Assembly (NCBI GenBank): GCA_022574185.1
Contig: JACZSM010000005.1
Span: forward strand, 22,341-86,340
Direction: 5' to 3'
DNA length: 64,000 nucleotides
Source of the DNA: Pseudomonadota bacterium
GTDB taxonomy: Bacteria; Pseudomonadota; Gammaproteobacteria; Steroidobacterales; Woeseiaceae
This document shows positions 31,233-40,840 of the stretch, in pieces (position 1 is the first letter of the stretch; every line of letters starts with the position of its first letter). The notes under the pieces are model-generated. The model saw only the letters and a program-made list of their open reading frames with translations. It did not search any database and was not told the DNA's origin. The position numbers were made by a program, and so were the translations under genes.

Positions 31233-33791
31233 CTAGAATTCCCACAGAACGCCAATCGACGGCAGTAATGGCAACCAGTAGTCGACACCACGCTCGAATA
31301 CGTCCTCGCCGGTAATTTCATCTTCCTCAAAATCCCAATCCAGACAACATTCGTTGCTGCGATCGGTCAAATTCGAAATTTCAAGAAATGCCATTAGCGA
31401 CCCGCGACGCAGTTTGAATTTTCGGCTAATTCGGAAATCCAGGCTGACAAATACCTGATGACGCAGCTCGTTACGCTGGCCGGGTATGACGACAAAGACA
31501 GGATCACCGCTCGCATCAATGCCGTCTTCAACTAGCATCAAGTCGGTCGTTGGCCAGCCTGAATGTATGCTGGTCGCAAAAGCGACATCCCACTTATCAT
31601 TACTCCACGCAATACCGCCTTGGACCGCATGACGCTGATCCCAACTACGCAACTGATCTTTGCCGTCGATTTTGTCGGTCGCCTTGGACAGTGTGTATGA
31701 CGCCCACCAGGTAAGTGGGCCGTTGGAATTATCAATTGAGATCTCGAGGCCCAACGATTTTGCGCTGGTCGCGTCGAGCCGAACTCGATCACGCTGAAAC
31801 TCGGGAATCAGGCTGAGAGGATCGAATAGATTCTCGAATCGCGGCCGCACCTGGCGCATTTCTTTATGAAACAATTCCACTCGCAGCGCATACCTGTCCT
31901 GTATCAGGTGGCGCAACCCTGCGATCAAGTGATCCGCGCGCTGCGCTGGCCAGAAATTGGTGATGCCGTCCTCGATCTGAAGCTCGTTAATGCCCTGAGA
32001 CTGGTGGTAGCGACCCCAGCTGAAACGCAATTCCGTATGCGGGCCGAGCACATGCATCAAGTTGATCCGCGGGCTCAGCTGCGCATCCGATGCAAGGTCT
32101 GTATACGTCTGGTCATCCCATCGCAGCCCCCATTCAATCACCGTCTTCGGCGTCATCCTCCAGCGATCGGAAAAATACAGCGCATAACTTCCACCATGCG
32201 GTGACGCCACGAGATCACGACTCGTGGTCTCAGGTTGATTTTCATACAAAGCCTGTAACCCGAAATACTCAGCATTATTTCTGTATTCGTACTTCGCGTC
32301 CGAATAGATCGCCTGCACTCCCCATTGCACAACGTGTGTGTCCGATTTCGTCCAGGTGAAATCTTGCCTCAAACTGTGTTGTTTGACTTCGCGGTCGTCG
32401 TAGACCGATCCAACGACTTTTCCAATGTCGGCCATTATACCCAAGCGATTATTCCTGAACGAAAGCGATGACAGCACCAGAGTACTCGAGAGCTCGTCCG
32501 ACCAACGATTTTTCAGTTGAATCCAGAGCTGCGCATTTTTTGTCTTGCTTACAATCTGTTCAAGCTCTGCCGGCTCGGATTCAAGCACGAGTTTGATTGC
32601 ATCGTCTGCATACAACGCGTTAAAGGACACCGAAGCATTCGGTGAAAAGTCGTATTCGTATTCAGCAAAGATGTCGTAGTATCTCGGTCTGCCGAATTGT
32701 GGGTCGATGACGAGATCGAGGTTGCCACGCCGTGCAGAAACCAGCCAGCGCCGATCAGAGCTGTTGGCCGTCGTCAGCAATGACGTATTGAATATGCTGA
32801 CACCAACTTCGGTGTGCCTCGGCCGCAGCGATTCAAGTGACTCCATCAATACGAGGCCGCTCATGCGATCGCCGAATTGCACAGGGAAACCGCCCGTATA
32901 GACTTCGACGCCTTCAATCGCTCGTGAGTCGATGGCGCTGAAGATGCTTTGATAATCACGAACATGAAACGGGTCGAATAACCACTGGCCGTTCAACATG
33001 ATGCCGATTTCGCGGTGTTCGCCACCGCGGAAATGTGTCCTCGCTGAGGCGCCGCTTGCTGCGGCTCCTGGCAAGCGCTGTATGACGCGTAGTGGATCCT
33101 CACCGACGTCCGGCATATTCTGAATCGTGCGCTGATCCAGGATGAAGCGTGACGCCGCAATGTCCCGCGAAATTTCGTAGCGACTCGCAGACACTGCTAT
33201 GGTCTCAATCTCTGGCCGGGAAACATTCATCCCGACACTGACGACCGTGGTGTCGCCTGGCCAGACGTCGACGACACGCGTAACCATTTGCAGGCCATCA
33301 GCTTCAATATCGAATTGGTAGCGACCCGGTAATACCGCCGAGTATTCGTAAATACCGGGCATCAGTCGGCCCGACAAAGGCAACTGGGGATCGACCATGA
33401 CAGCGGCCTGGGCCACGGGTTGATCGCTGCCCCGCATCGTGATCACCAACACAATACTGCCTTTGGGCAGACCGACGCTATTGTAACGAACGACGAGGTG
33501 CACTCCGGCCTCCGTGCGAATCGTCAGTTTGTGCGGTCGCAGGATCTGCCGAACGATATCCAGTGGCTCCGTTGCATCTGGCTCAGTCAAAACCCACAGA
33601 TCACTGCCGACAAGATTGGTGCTGTAGGCAAACGGATAGCCGGCGTCACCGAACTCATCGATGACCTCGGCAACGGCACGGCCTATGTAGCGCGCAAAGT
33701 CACCCTCGGCGGCCTCCACGGTCACCGTTAGCATCAGCAATGCAGTCAGCAATAGTCGCAAAATTTTCGACCGCACCCTAGTTGATTGCAC
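31233..33791 (-). CDS. TonB-dependent outer-membrane receptor with N-terminal STN domain
   Basis: 852 aa. Signal peptide about residues 1-27, then a secretin/TonB N-terminal (STN) signalling domain (about 30-110, ending VHLVVRYNS). A carboxypeptidase-regulatory-like segment (about 110-195), the plug (FILDQRTIQNMPDVGEDPLRVIQRLPG) and a beta-barrel ending in an aromatic residue (GVLWEF) follow. The STN domain in such transducers contacts FecR in the periplasm to report ligand binding. The FecR gene overlaps it by 14 bp. Ligand unknown; could be a siderophore, polysaccharide fragment or other large nutrient. Confidence 0.9.
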   Translation of the reverse strand: MQSTRVRSKILRLLLTALLMLTVTVEAAEGDFARYIGRAVAEVIDEFGDAGYPFAYSTNLVGSDLWVLTEPDATEPLDIVRQILRPHKLTIRTEAGVHLVVRYNSVGLPKGSIVLVITMRGSDQPVAQAAVMVDPQLPLSGRLMPGIYEYSAVLPGRYQFDIEADGLQMVTRVVDVWPGDTTVVSVGMNVSRPEIETIAVSASRYEISRDIAASRFILDQRTIQNMPDVGEDPLRVIQRLPGAAASGASARTHFRGGEHREIGIMLNGQWLFDPFHVRDYQSIFSAIDSRAIEGVEVYTGGFPVQFGDRMSGLVLMESLESLRPRHTEVGVSIFNTSLLTTANSSDRRWLVSARRGNLDLVIDPQFGRPRYYDIFAEYEYDFSPNASVSFNALYADDAIKLVLESEPAELEQIVSKTKNAQLWIQLKNRWSDELSSTLVLSSLSFRNNRLGIMADIGKVVGSVYDDREVKQHSLRQDFTWTKSDTHVVQWGVQAIYSDAKYEYRNNAEYFGLQALYENQPETTSRDLVASPHGGSYALYFSDRWRMTPKTVIEWGLRWDDQTYTDLASDAQLSPRINLMHVLGPHTELRFSWGRYHQSQGINELQIEDGITNFWPAQRADHLIAGLRHLIQDRYALRVELFHKEMRQVRPRFENLFDPLSLIPEFQRDRVRLDATSAKSLGLEISIDNSNGPLTWWASYTLSKATDKIDGKDQLRSWDQRHAVQGGIAWSNDKWDVAFATSIHSGWPTTDLMLVEDGIDASGDPVFVVIPGQRNELRHQVFVSLDFRISRKFKLRRGSLMAFLEISNLTDRSNECCLDWDFEEDEITGEDVFERGVDYWLPLLPSIGVLWEF

Positions 33792-34806
33792 TCACGTAGA
33801 TAGTCCCCCTATCTATGCGCCAATCGAGGTCTTCACCCAGCATGCGAATACGCAGAGCCGTTCTCGGATCGGTATCGACCGTACCTCTGAGTATGCCGTC
33901 GCGCGCGATCTTCTCAGCCGATGGGCTTGCGAATACTATTTCGAGGCCCGTCTCATGAGCAACCCACTGTAAAAACTCGTAGGTTGTTCTGCCGTTGACA
34001 TCAACGATCGGTGACGTTGCCTCGATCCAACGCCACTCTGTCTCGTATCCGCTGGTATTTGTGACGCTCGGACGTCCGCTGCCCGACACCGTTATCCGCT
34101 GACCTTTGACCGCCGTCCCGTCGTGGTAAATACCTGCAATCGCAACCCGTCCGTCACGGACAGTGATAGTCAGTTCGTCACTATCGGCAAACGTCATGTA
34201 CTGTGTGCCCAGATGCGTAATAGTGCCGTAATCTGTTGCGATTTCGAGCACTGTCTCACCGGAATTGCCATGGTCCAATATTCCGACTGTGAGAGCAGAC
34301 GGTTGCGAATCGAAGTAAATTCGTCCGGATACCAGGTAGACAGAGTCCGCAGATACAAACTCAATGCGCGTATTCTGATCGATTCGTAGCGAACCGCCGC
34401 TGCCCCATTCAAGTCCGATGCCCGCACCATTTCCCGTGATAATAGTCTGACCGGCATAGATCGCCGCAAGATTGGCCAACTCCTGACGTTCGGATTGACC
34501 GACCTGCAAATAGATCGAGCCGTGACTCCTGCCAATTGCAGCGACTTGCAACGGTGCAATTTCTGCGACACGAAATACGTTAAATGACGCATAGACCGCC
34601 AGCAGCACCGTTGCCGCTATGGCAAATTGTGTGATACGTCGACGCGTTAGCCGTCTGCCCGTTACCGATTTCCATTCAGCCCGCACGGCATCTCGAATCA
34701 TCTCTTCGTCTGAAGCTGGCGGTGCGGGCCTCGGCGAAGCTTGTTCAAGCAGCGCTTCTACGGCACCGTCCGCACGCATTATCGTTTCATCGCTAGATCG
34801 ACTCAT
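33778..34806 (-). CDS. FecR-family anti-sigma regulator
   Basis: 342 aa. Cytoplasmic N-terminus (about 1-55), one transmembrane helix (about 57-76, FAIAATVLLAVYASFNV), then the periplasmic FecR domain (about 105-225). The C-terminus (about 262-342, TTYEFLQWVAHETGLEIVFA ... DTDPRTALRIRMLGEDLDWRI) looks like an extra STN-type domain. Controls the ECF sigma factor encoded just upstream (4-bp ATGA overlap) in response to the receptor encoded downstream. Confidence 0.9.
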   Translation of the reverse strand: MSRSSDETIMRADGAVEALLEQASPRPAPPASDEEMIRDAVRAEWKSVTGRRLTRRRITQFAIAATVLLAVYASFNVFRVAEIAPLQVAAIGRSHGSIYLQVGQSERQELANLAAIYAGQTIITGNGAGIGLEWGSGGSLRIDQNTRIEFVSADSVYLVSGRIYFDSQPSALTVGILDHGNSGETVLEIATDYGTITHLGTQYMTFADSDELTITVRDGRVAIAGIYHDGTAVKGQRITVSGSGRPSVTNTSGYETEWRWIEATSPIVDVNGRTTYEFLQWVAHETGLEIVFASPSAEKIARDGILRGTVDTDPRTALRIRMLGEDLDWRIDRGTIYVSAIN

Positions 34807-35423
34807 GATTGCATCATTCCATTTGCCTGATTATTCAAGGCGTCATTCAGGGTTGTGTACACATCCGCAAAAGCTCGCTTGGCTCTGGCAAGCAATGATT
34901 GCGTGGCCTCCGGTCCAATTTTCAGTCTTGCCGATATTTCTTTCACAGAATGTCCCTCAACGTATTTCCATTCCAAAATATCGCCGTACTTCGCGGGCAG
35001 TCGATCGAGTGCGACTTGAATCAAGCGCAGCATTTCAACACGCTCGTATTGCCGCTCAGGGCTGTCCTCAATGGGAGCCCGGAAAGAATCCACAGCCGCC
35101 CGGACGTCGGGGAAGTCCTCGATCAGCACGATATGGTCCCGGTACCGGCTCTGGCGACACAGCCAGTCCTTCATCTCATTGCGGCAAATCGCACATAGCC
35201 AAGTGAACAACGCCGATTCGGCGCGAAACGTGTGCATCTTGCGGATTGCCCGGGTTAGCGTGACCTGCACGACCTCCCGCGCACCCTCGGAATCGTCAGG
35301 CATTCGCGCGATGGCGAATCGGTACAGCCTTGCGAAGTTTTCCTCAAAAAAACGATCGAAGGCTCGTTCGTCACCTGCAAGTAACTGTTTTACAAGTTTT
35401 TTATCGTCAACATAGACCGGCAT
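34803..35423 (-). CDS. ECF RNA polymerase sigma factor (FecI type)
   Basis: 206 aa. Region 2 (DRFFEENFARLYRFAIARMP ... SALFTWLCAICRNEMKDW) and region 4 (LDRLPAKYGDILEWKYVEGH, SVKEISARLKIGPEATQSLL) of a small sigma-70 family factor. First gene of a sigma-FecR-receptor operon: 4-bp overlap with FecR, then 14-bp overlap with the receptor. It should direct transcription of the receptor operon when the receptor binds its ligand. Confidence 0.92.
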   Translation of the reverse strand: MPVYVDDKKLVKQLLAGDERAFDRFFEENFARLYRFAIARMPDDSEGAREVVQVTLTRAIRKMHTFRAESALFTWLCAICRNEMKDWLCRQSRYRDHIVLIEDFPDVRAAVDSFRAPIEDSPERQYERVEMLRLIQVALDRLPAKYGDILEWKYVEGHSVKEISARLKIGPEATQSLLARAKRAFADVYTTLNDALNNQANGMMQS

Positions 35424-35580
35424 GGCGTCCCTTTCCCCAGCACCTGACCGTTGGACGGCTAAACTCGGAAGAATCGGTCGCGAGCGGTACAGGATTTAGG
35501 AGTATCGCTCCGGATTCTACGCCGAGAATGAGCGTACAGGGGCTGCAGCCCCCTGCGACTATCGGTGCGACGTTACGAAA

Positions 35581-35605
35581 TACGGGCCCGCTTGGCGGGC
35601 CCGTA
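35581..35605 (-). terminator. Hairpin downstream of rho
   Basis: Perfect 11-bp arms TACGGGCCCGC / GCGGGCCCGTA with a 3-nt loop. On the minus strand it follows the rho stop by about 65 bp and is succeeded by a short T-containing tail (TTTCG), so it may end the trxA-rho transcript. The weak T run makes the terminator call moderate. Confidence 0.6.
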
Positions 35606-35668
35606 TGATGCGTGACAGACAAGGGCAGTCACGCGCGCGAAGCGGCGCGTGCACTGACGAATCGCGCT

Positions 35669-37099
35669 CTATCTCTTCATCGCCTCAAAAAATGCGGCGT
35701 TTGTCTTCGTGTCCGCCATCTTGTTGAGCAGAAATTCGACAGCCGCAAGTTCGTCCATAGGATGCAGAACCTTTCGCAGCACCCACATTTTCTGTAGTTC
35801 TGCAGGATCGGTCAGCAACTCTTCCTTGCGCGTACCGGAGCGATTGATATTGATCGCGGGGAACACACGCTTTTCGGCAATGCGACGATCCAGGTGGATC
35901 TCCATGTTGCCCGTGCCCTTGAACTCTTCGTAGATCACTTCGTCCATCTTCGAACCCGTATCGACGAGTGCCGTCGCAAGAATCGTCAGGCTGCCGCCTT
36001 CTTCGATGTTACGTGCAGCGCCGAAGAAGCGTTTCGGCCTGTGCAGTGCGTTTGCGTCCACACCGCCCGTCAGAACCTTGCCCGACGATGGTACAACCGT
36101 GTTGTACGCACGTGCGAGACGGGTAATCGAGTCGAGCAGAATCACGACGTCGCGCTTGTGCTCGACCAACCGTTTTGCTTTCTCGATAACCATTTCCGCG
36201 ACTTGCACATGTCGACTGGCCGGCTCATCGAACGTCGATGAAACAACTTCGCCGCGAACGGAACGCTCCATCTCCGTCACCTCTTCCGGACGCTCGTCGA
36301 TCAACAGTACGATCAGATCGATTTCAGGTGCGTTGGCACAGATCGACGCGGCGATATTCTGCAACAGCATCGTCTTGCCGGCTTTTGGCGGCGAAACAAT
36401 CAGTCCACGCTGCCCCCTGCCGATCGGTGCTACCAGATCGATGATGCGTGCGGTCAGGTCCTCAGTACTGCCATTGCCCTGTTCGAGTATCAGGCGCCGC
36501 GTCGGGAACAGCGGCGTCAGGGTCTCGAAGGGAGCCGTACCACGAGTATTCTCAGGTGCGTCGTGATTGATCTGGCCGATTTTAAGCAAAGCAAAATAAC
36601 GCTCTCCATCCTTGGGCGGGCGAATCACTCCCGATACGGTGTCGCCCGTACGCAGACCGAAGCGGCGAATCTGGCTCGGGCTGACATAAATGTCGTCCGG
36701 ACCGGCAAGATACGAGCTGTTTGCAGAGCGCAGAAAACCAAATCCGTCCTGCAGCGTTTCCAGCACACCGTCGCCGTAGATGTCCTCACCCGTCTTCGCA
36801 TATGTCTTGAGAATAGAGAAGATGATGTCCTGTTTGCGTTGATGTGAGAGATCTTCCAGACCGAGTGATTCACCGAGTTCAACCAGGTCCGCTGGCGGAC
36901 GCGTCTTGAGTTCCGTCAGGTTCATGACCTTCTTGCTCTGTTCGAGATCTTCGGGATCAATTATCTCCAGATTACCGTCGTCATCAGGATATTCATCCTG
37001 CGGTGGACGCCGCCGGCGACGTCGACCAGGATTGCCCTTGCTCTTGTTTCCCGACTGCTTCGGTCGGCTTTTCGTTGAATTACCCAAGTACCCTCTCAC
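35669..37099 (-). CDS. rho: Transcription termination factor Rho
   Basis: 476 aa, longer than the usual 419. The extra residues are at the N-terminus: a Lys/Arg-rich stretch ([14 protein letters not shown]) and an acidic stretch before the conserved helical domain ([20 protein letters not shown]). Then the cold-shock-like RNA-binding domain ([20 protein letters not shown]) and the RecA-like ATPase with Walker [12 protein letters not shown] and the [13 protein letters not shown] segment. Hexameric helicase that releases RNA from transcription complexes. Overlaps trxA by 4 bp, the usual trxA-rho order. Confidence 0.97.
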   Translation of the reverse strand: MRGYLGNSTKSRPKQSGNKSKGNPGRRRRRRPPQDEYPDDDGNLEIIDPEDLEQSKKVMNLTELKTRPPADLVELGESLGLEDLSHQRKQDIIFSILKTYAKTGEDIYGDGVLETLQDGFGFLRSANSSYLAGPDDIYVSPSQIRRFGLRTGDTVSGVIRPPKDGERYFALLKIGQINHDAPENTRGTAPFETLTPLFPTRRLILEQGNGSTEDLTARIIDLVAPIGRGQRGLIVSPPKAGKTMLLQNIAASICANAPEIDLIVLLIDERPEEVTEMERSVRGEVVSSTFDEPASRHVQVAEMVIEKAKRLVEHKRDVVILLDSITRLARAYNTVVPSSGKVLTGGVDANALHRPKRFFGAARNIEEGGSLTILATALVDTGSKMDEVIYEEFKGTGNMEIHLDRRIAEKRVFPAININRSGTRKEELLTDPAELQKMWVLRKVLHPMDELAAVEFLLNKMADTKTNAAFFEAMKR

Positions 37100-37422
37100 A
37101 GATTAGTGTCCAGGAATTCTGTCAATTGTTTCTTCGACATCGTCCCAAGTTTTTGCGCCTGTACAGCGCCGTTTTTGAATAACATCAGCGTGGGAATGCT
37201 GCGAACGTTGTATTTTTGTGGTGTGTTCGGATTTTCGTCAATATTCAGTTTCATGACTGCCATGCTATCCGCATATTCTTCCGCCGCTTCGGTGAGAAGC
37301 GGGGCAATCGTTTTGCAGGGTCCGCACCATTCCGCCCAAAAATCGAGCAGTACAGGTTTATCAGATTGCAGTACGTCAGCCTCAAAGCTGCTGTCATTGG
37401 TATGCACGATGTTGTCGCTCAC
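37096..37422 (-). CDS. trxA: Thioredoxin 1
   Basis: 108 aa, exact family length, with the active site [13 protein letters not shown] and cis-Pro segment [11 protein letters not shown]. General cytoplasmic disulfide reductase. Start is within 260 bp of the divergent rhlB start. The same neighbourhood (rhlB divergent from trxA-rho) is seen in Escherichia coli and relatives. Confidence 0.97.
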   Translation of the reverse strand: MSDNIVHTNDSSFEADVLQSDKPVLLDFWAEWCGPCKTIAPLLTEAAEEYADSMAVMKLNIDENPNTPQKYNVRSIPTLMLFKNGAVQAQKLGTMSKKQLTEFLDTNL

Positions 37423-37694
37423 CGGCTACTTCCTCCGCGTGAAATTAAGGTTCGCTCAATTGTTGGCTGTGCCCGTTGACAGTCACACTGACGAACGAAC
37501 ACTACAAAATGGATGACGCTGCCGTATCTATCAGGCAATATGTCGCAACTCAATGGCGATTTCTTCCGGCTTCTTTCCGGATCGATGAAAAGCGAAATTG
37601 GCGGGTGCGACGATTGTCGCGTCGATATTCAGCCAATTTGAACGCGTCACGAGGCATATTGCAAGCTAAAATCGCTTTTTTCCGGCCCCACACT

Positions 37695-38963
37695 ATGACA
37701 ACTGACCATCTGAGCGACCTCAGATTTGACTCCTTGACGCTGCACGACACCGTTCAGGCGGGTATCCGTGACGCCGGCTTCGAGTATTGCACACCGATTC
37801 AGGCCAGCACCCTGCCAATCGCCCTTAAATTGCATGATGTCGCAGGCCAGGCGCAGACTGGAACTGGCAAGACCGCAGCTTTCCTGATTGCCACATTTCA
37901 ACGCTTGCTCAACTCCGAGCCAGAGACTGATGGGAGAAAGCAACCACGTGCATTCATGCTCGCGCCGACTCGAGAGCTGGCCATACAGATCGCCAAAGAC
38001 GCGGAGCAACTCGGCAAATATACGGGATTTAAGGTCGGTCTCGCTTTCGGTGGTACTGATTACGAAAAACAAAGGCGCACGATTGAAGACGGCATCGACA
38101 TCCTGGTCGGCACGCCAGGACGCATAATCGATTATTTCAAGCAGGGGGTGTTCAAACTCGACCGCGTTGAAGTAGCCGTCCTGGATGAGGCCGACCGAAT
38201 GTTTGATCTGGGCTTTATCAAGGACATTCGATACTTGCTCAGGCGCCTTCCGCCACCTCACAAGCGGCTCAATATGCTGTTTTCGGCCACGCTCTCGCAG
38301 CGCGTAATGGAACTCGCCTATGAGCATATGAACGAGCCCGAACTCATTCGTATCGAACCGGACAAGGTGACAGTGGACCGCGTTCGTCAGGCGATTTTCT
38401 TCCCATCGAACGAAGAGAAGATGCCACTTCTGGTTGGCTTGATCCGCGAAATAGGACAAGTGCGCGTTATGGTGTTCGTCAACATGAAGCGCGAGGCAGA
38501 ACGCGTCGAGGCGTATCTCAGAACCAACGGCATTGATGCTGAGGCGATATCAGGTGACGTCCCGCAAAAGAAGCGTATGCGGATGTTGATGGATTTTCAG
38601 AGCGGCGATCTGCCGGTACTGATCGGCACGGACGTCGCGTCGCGTGGATTGCATATTCCTGACGTGCAATACATCATCAATTTTGACCTGCCGCATGAAG
38701 CGGAGGATTACGTCCATCGCATTGGTCGCACAGCCCGCGCCGGGGCATCAGGCGATGCGATAAGTTTCGGTTGCGAAACCTACGCCATGTCCTTGCCCGC
38801 CATCGAGGACTTCATCGGCCACAAGATTCCTGTCTCGAAATACGATCCTGCACTGCTGCCCGAACTCAAGAAACCGAAACCCAGGCCACGTCGACAGTCG
38901 CAATCTCGGCCACGGCAGGGCAACAAAGGGTCGAGTCGTCGCGGGCCGCCGAGGTCGAGGTAG
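37695..38963 (+). CDS. rhlB: DEAD-box ATP-dependent RNA helicase RhlB
   Basis: 422 aa from ATG 37695 (MTTDHLSDLRFDSLTLHDTV), matching the usual RhlB length; the upstream open frame reads through non-conserved sequence. Q motif TPIQASTLPIAL, Walker A AQTGTGKTAAFL, the DEAD box in VLDEADRMFDLGF, SAT and the HRIGRTARAG motif. The basic, Arg-rich tail (KPRPRRQSQSRPRQG) binds RNA. Degradosome helicase. The 270 bp before the start, shared with trxA, holds no other gene. Confidence 0.95.
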   Translation: MTTDHLSDLRFDSLTLHDTVQAGIRDAGFEYCTPIQASTLPIALKLHDVAGQAQTGTGKTAAFLIATFQRLLNSEPETDGRKQPRAFMLAPTRELAIQIAKDAEQLGKYTGFKVGLAFGGTDYEKQRRTIEDGIDILVGTPGRIIDYFKQGVFKLDRVEVAVLDEADRMFDLGFIKDIRYLLRRLPPPHKRLNMLFSATLSQRVMELAYEHMNEPELIRIEPDKVTVDRVRQAIFFPSNEEKMPLLVGLIREIGQVRVMVFVNMKREAERVEAYLRTNGIDAEAISGDVPQKKRMRMLMDFQSGDLPVLIGTDVASRGLHIPDVQYIINFDLPHEAEDYVHRIGRTARAGASGDAISFGCETYAMSLPAIEDFIGHKIPVSKYDPALLPELKKPKPRPRRQSQSRPRQGNKGSSRRGPPRSR

Positions 38964-38970
38964 GAATTGA

Positions 38971-39030
38971 TGTTGGAGCCCGCTCCCGTCAAGCGGGCCG
39001 CATGGCGGGCTCCAACAGCGGGCTCCTACA
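38971..39030. repeat. REP-like palindromic repeat
   Basis: Perfect 13-bp arms TGTTGGAGCCCGC (38971-38983) and GCGGGCTCCAACA (39005-39017), directly followed by a third half-copy GCGGGCTCCTACA (39018-39030). A closely related copy lies at 62938-62966, 24 kb away, so this is a dispersed extragenic repeat. It sits between the convergent rhlB and yrfG-like genes and overlaps the last codons of the latter. Confidence 0.75.
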
Positions 39031-39688
39031 GTAGTTCGGAGACACCCTCGACGGCCGCGAATTCGGTGCATTCGCGAGGCGGTTCGGCGCTATCCGGACA
39101 CGTAATTGCGACGAGTTTGTCGACGCCGTAGGTGGCGGCGCTCTTGAGGACGATCTGACTGTCGTCGACGAACATTGTCGAGTTCGGATCAAAACCGATT
39201 TCGTCGTGCAACGCGGACCAAAACTCTTGCCGTTCTTTCGCAAAGCCGTACGAATGCGAGCAATAAATGCCATCAAAGTATTTGGAGAAACCGGTGACAT
39301 CATCCTTTAGTTTGAGGGTGTCCGGGTGAGAGTTGGTCACCAACAGCACCTCGATGTTTCGCTCTCGCATAACGCCAAGAAAATCCTGGGCTCCAGGAAG
39401 GAACTCGATTCGATGTTGGTTGTCCCGATGCAGTTGCAAGACATCCAGATCGAGCCGCTCACTCCAGTGATCCAGGCAGTACCAGCTCAAGTCACCCTGC
39501 AGGGCACCGAACCTTGCGAACAGCTGCTTGCGCGCTTCACTCAGCGATAGCCCGTTTTTGACGGCATAATGCTCGGGCACGTGCGTCATCCACATATAGT
39601 TGTCGTACGCGAGATCGAGAATGGTGCCATCCATATCCAGCATCAGTGTCTCGCACTGATCAATTGCTATTTTGGGATCGAATGTCAC
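39026..39688 (-). CDS. yrfG: HAD-family GMP/IMP nucleotidase, YrfG-like
   Basis: 220 aa. HAD motif I LMLDMDGTILDLAYDNYMW is very close to the YrfG N-terminus, as are WYCLDHWSERLDLD, LLVTNSHPDTLKLK (motif II region) and FVDDSQIVLKSAATYG (motif IV). Dephosphorylates purine nucleotides in the cytoplasm by family analogy. The stop overlaps a REP-like repeat. Divergent from cysQ with 37 bp between starts. Confidence 0.88.
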   Translation of the reverse strand: MTFDPKIAIDQCETLMLDMDGTILDLAYDNYMWMTHVPEHYAVKNGLSLSEARKQLFARFGALQGDLSWYCLDHWSERLDLDVLQLHRDNQHRIEFLPGAQDFLGVMRERNIEVLLVTNSHPDTLKLKDDVTGFSKYFDGIYCSHSYGFAKERQEFWSALHDEIGFDPNSTMFVDDSQIVLKSAATYGVDKLVAITCPDSAEPPRECTEFAAVEGVSELL

Positions 39689-39699
39689 TGTCTTATAAT
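39672..39699 (+). promoter_or_regulatory. Candidate promoter of cysQ
   Basis: -10 TATAAT at 39694-39699 is a perfect consensus; the best -35 is TTGGGA (39672-39677) with a 16-bp spacer. It overlaps the start of the divergent nucleotidase gene and lies 26 bp before the cysQ ATG. Confidence 0.5.
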
Positions 39700-39725
39700 G
39701 CGCGCCTGAACGTCCGGATGCTCAC

Positions 39726-40529
39726 ATGAACCTCAAGGAACTGATTGATCCAATTGCTGCATTGGCCATTGACGCCGGCCAGGCGATTCTCGAAGTTTAC
39801 GCGACGGATTTCGACGTTCAAAGCAAACTCGACAAATCGCCTCTGACTCAGGCCGATCTCGCTGCACATCATTGCATCATCGCAGGCCTTGCTGAGATCA
39901 CGCCAGACATGCCGATCATATCCGAGGAATCAGGGCTGCCGTCATTTTCGGAACGGAGCCAGTGGCAGCGCTATTGGTTGGTCGACCCACTCGACGGCAC
40001 CAAGGAATTTGTCAACCGCAATGGCGAATTTACCGTCAACATCGCTCTTATTGATTCCAATCGGCCTGTATTCGGAGTCGTCCACGTGCCAGTGCAGGAC
40101 AAGACCTATATCGGCTGTGAAGGCTATGGCACTGAGCTGCGCAGCCGCGACGAATCGCCAGTAAAAATTCATGTCGCGAGCAACAGCAGTCAGCCCGTGC
40201 GCATCGTAGGCAGTCGCTCTCACCGCGGCTCAAGCCTCGACTCGTTTCTCGAAAAACTCGGTGCGTCCAACATCGTGCCCATGGGCAGTTCGCTCAAATT
40301 CTGCACCATCGCAGAAGGTCGCGCCGACCTCTATCCGCGCCTTGGGCTGACCTCGGAGTGGGACACGGCGGCGGCCCAGGCGGTCGTCGAGCAGGCCGGT
40401 GGGCGAGTCCTCGAACTTGACGGTAAGTCATTATCTTATAATAAGAAATCTGATATTTTGAATCCTTGGTTTGTCGTCATTGGACCAAGCGACCACGACT
40501 GGCTGGCACTACTCGCAGACGACGAGTAG
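39726..40529 (+). CDS. cysQ: 3'(2'),5'-bisphosphate nucleotidase CysQ
   Basis: 267 aa, inositol-monophosphatase superfamily. Metal-binding motifs SEESG (motif A Glu pair) and DPLDGTKEF; the later motif GLTSEWDTAAAQAVVEQAGG (WDxAA). Removes the 3'-phosphate from PAP formed in sulfate assimilation. The small DUF465 gene follows after 11 bp. Confidence 0.95.
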   Translation: MNLKELIDPIAALAIDAGQAILEVYATDFDVQSKLDKSPLTQADLAAHHCIIAGLAEITPDMPIISEESGLPSFSERSQWQRYWLVDPLDGTKEFVNRNGEFTVNIALIDSNRPVFGVVHVPVQDKTYIGCEGYGTELRSRDESPVKIHVASNSSQPVRIVGSRSHRGSSLDSFLEKLGASNIVPMGSSLKFCTIAEGRADLYPRLGLTSEWDTAAAQAVVEQAGGRVLELDGKSLSYNKKSDILNPWFVVIGPSDHDWLALLADDE

Positions 40530-40540
40530 CATTGTTCGCA

Positions 40541-40756
40541 ATGACCGGCGAAATCGATACCGAATCTTTTAAGCAGTTCCAGCGGCTGCGTGAACTGCGT
40601 GTCAGTCACCGGGACCTCGACTACCTGATCAGTCGCCTGCAACACGATCCAATGGTCGACCAACTGCGCATTCGCCGCCTCAAAAAGCGCAAGCTGCTCA
40701 TCAAAGACATGATCACTACGCTGGAAAGCGAACTCATTCCCGATCTTGACGCTTAG
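40541..40756 (+). CDS. DUF465 / YdcH-family small protein
   Basis: 71 aa from ATG 40541; an open frame extends upstream into cysQ but is not used. Helical, charged, with the family pattern FQRLRELRVSHRDLDYLISRL and IRRLKKRKLLIKDMI. Family function unknown; such proteins are abundant short coiled-coil proteins. Probably co-transcribed with cysQ. Confidence 0.8.
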   Translation: MTGEIDTESFKQFQRLRELRVSHRDLDYLISRLQHDPMVDQLRIRRLKKRKLLIKDMITTLESELIPDLDA

Positions 40757-40840
40757 ATTCGCTGGCGGTCCGGAGGATATTCTCCGCTTACTTAATACCC
40801 CATGCGCTCAGCGAGAGCACCGCCGGTTCAGTGCAACGGT

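Noticed and set aside
37476..37694. Upstream extension of the RhlB frame (73 extra residues)
   Set aside because: Sequence is not helicase-like, overlaps the trxA promoter region, and the ATG at 37695 gives the normal RhlB N-terminus and length.
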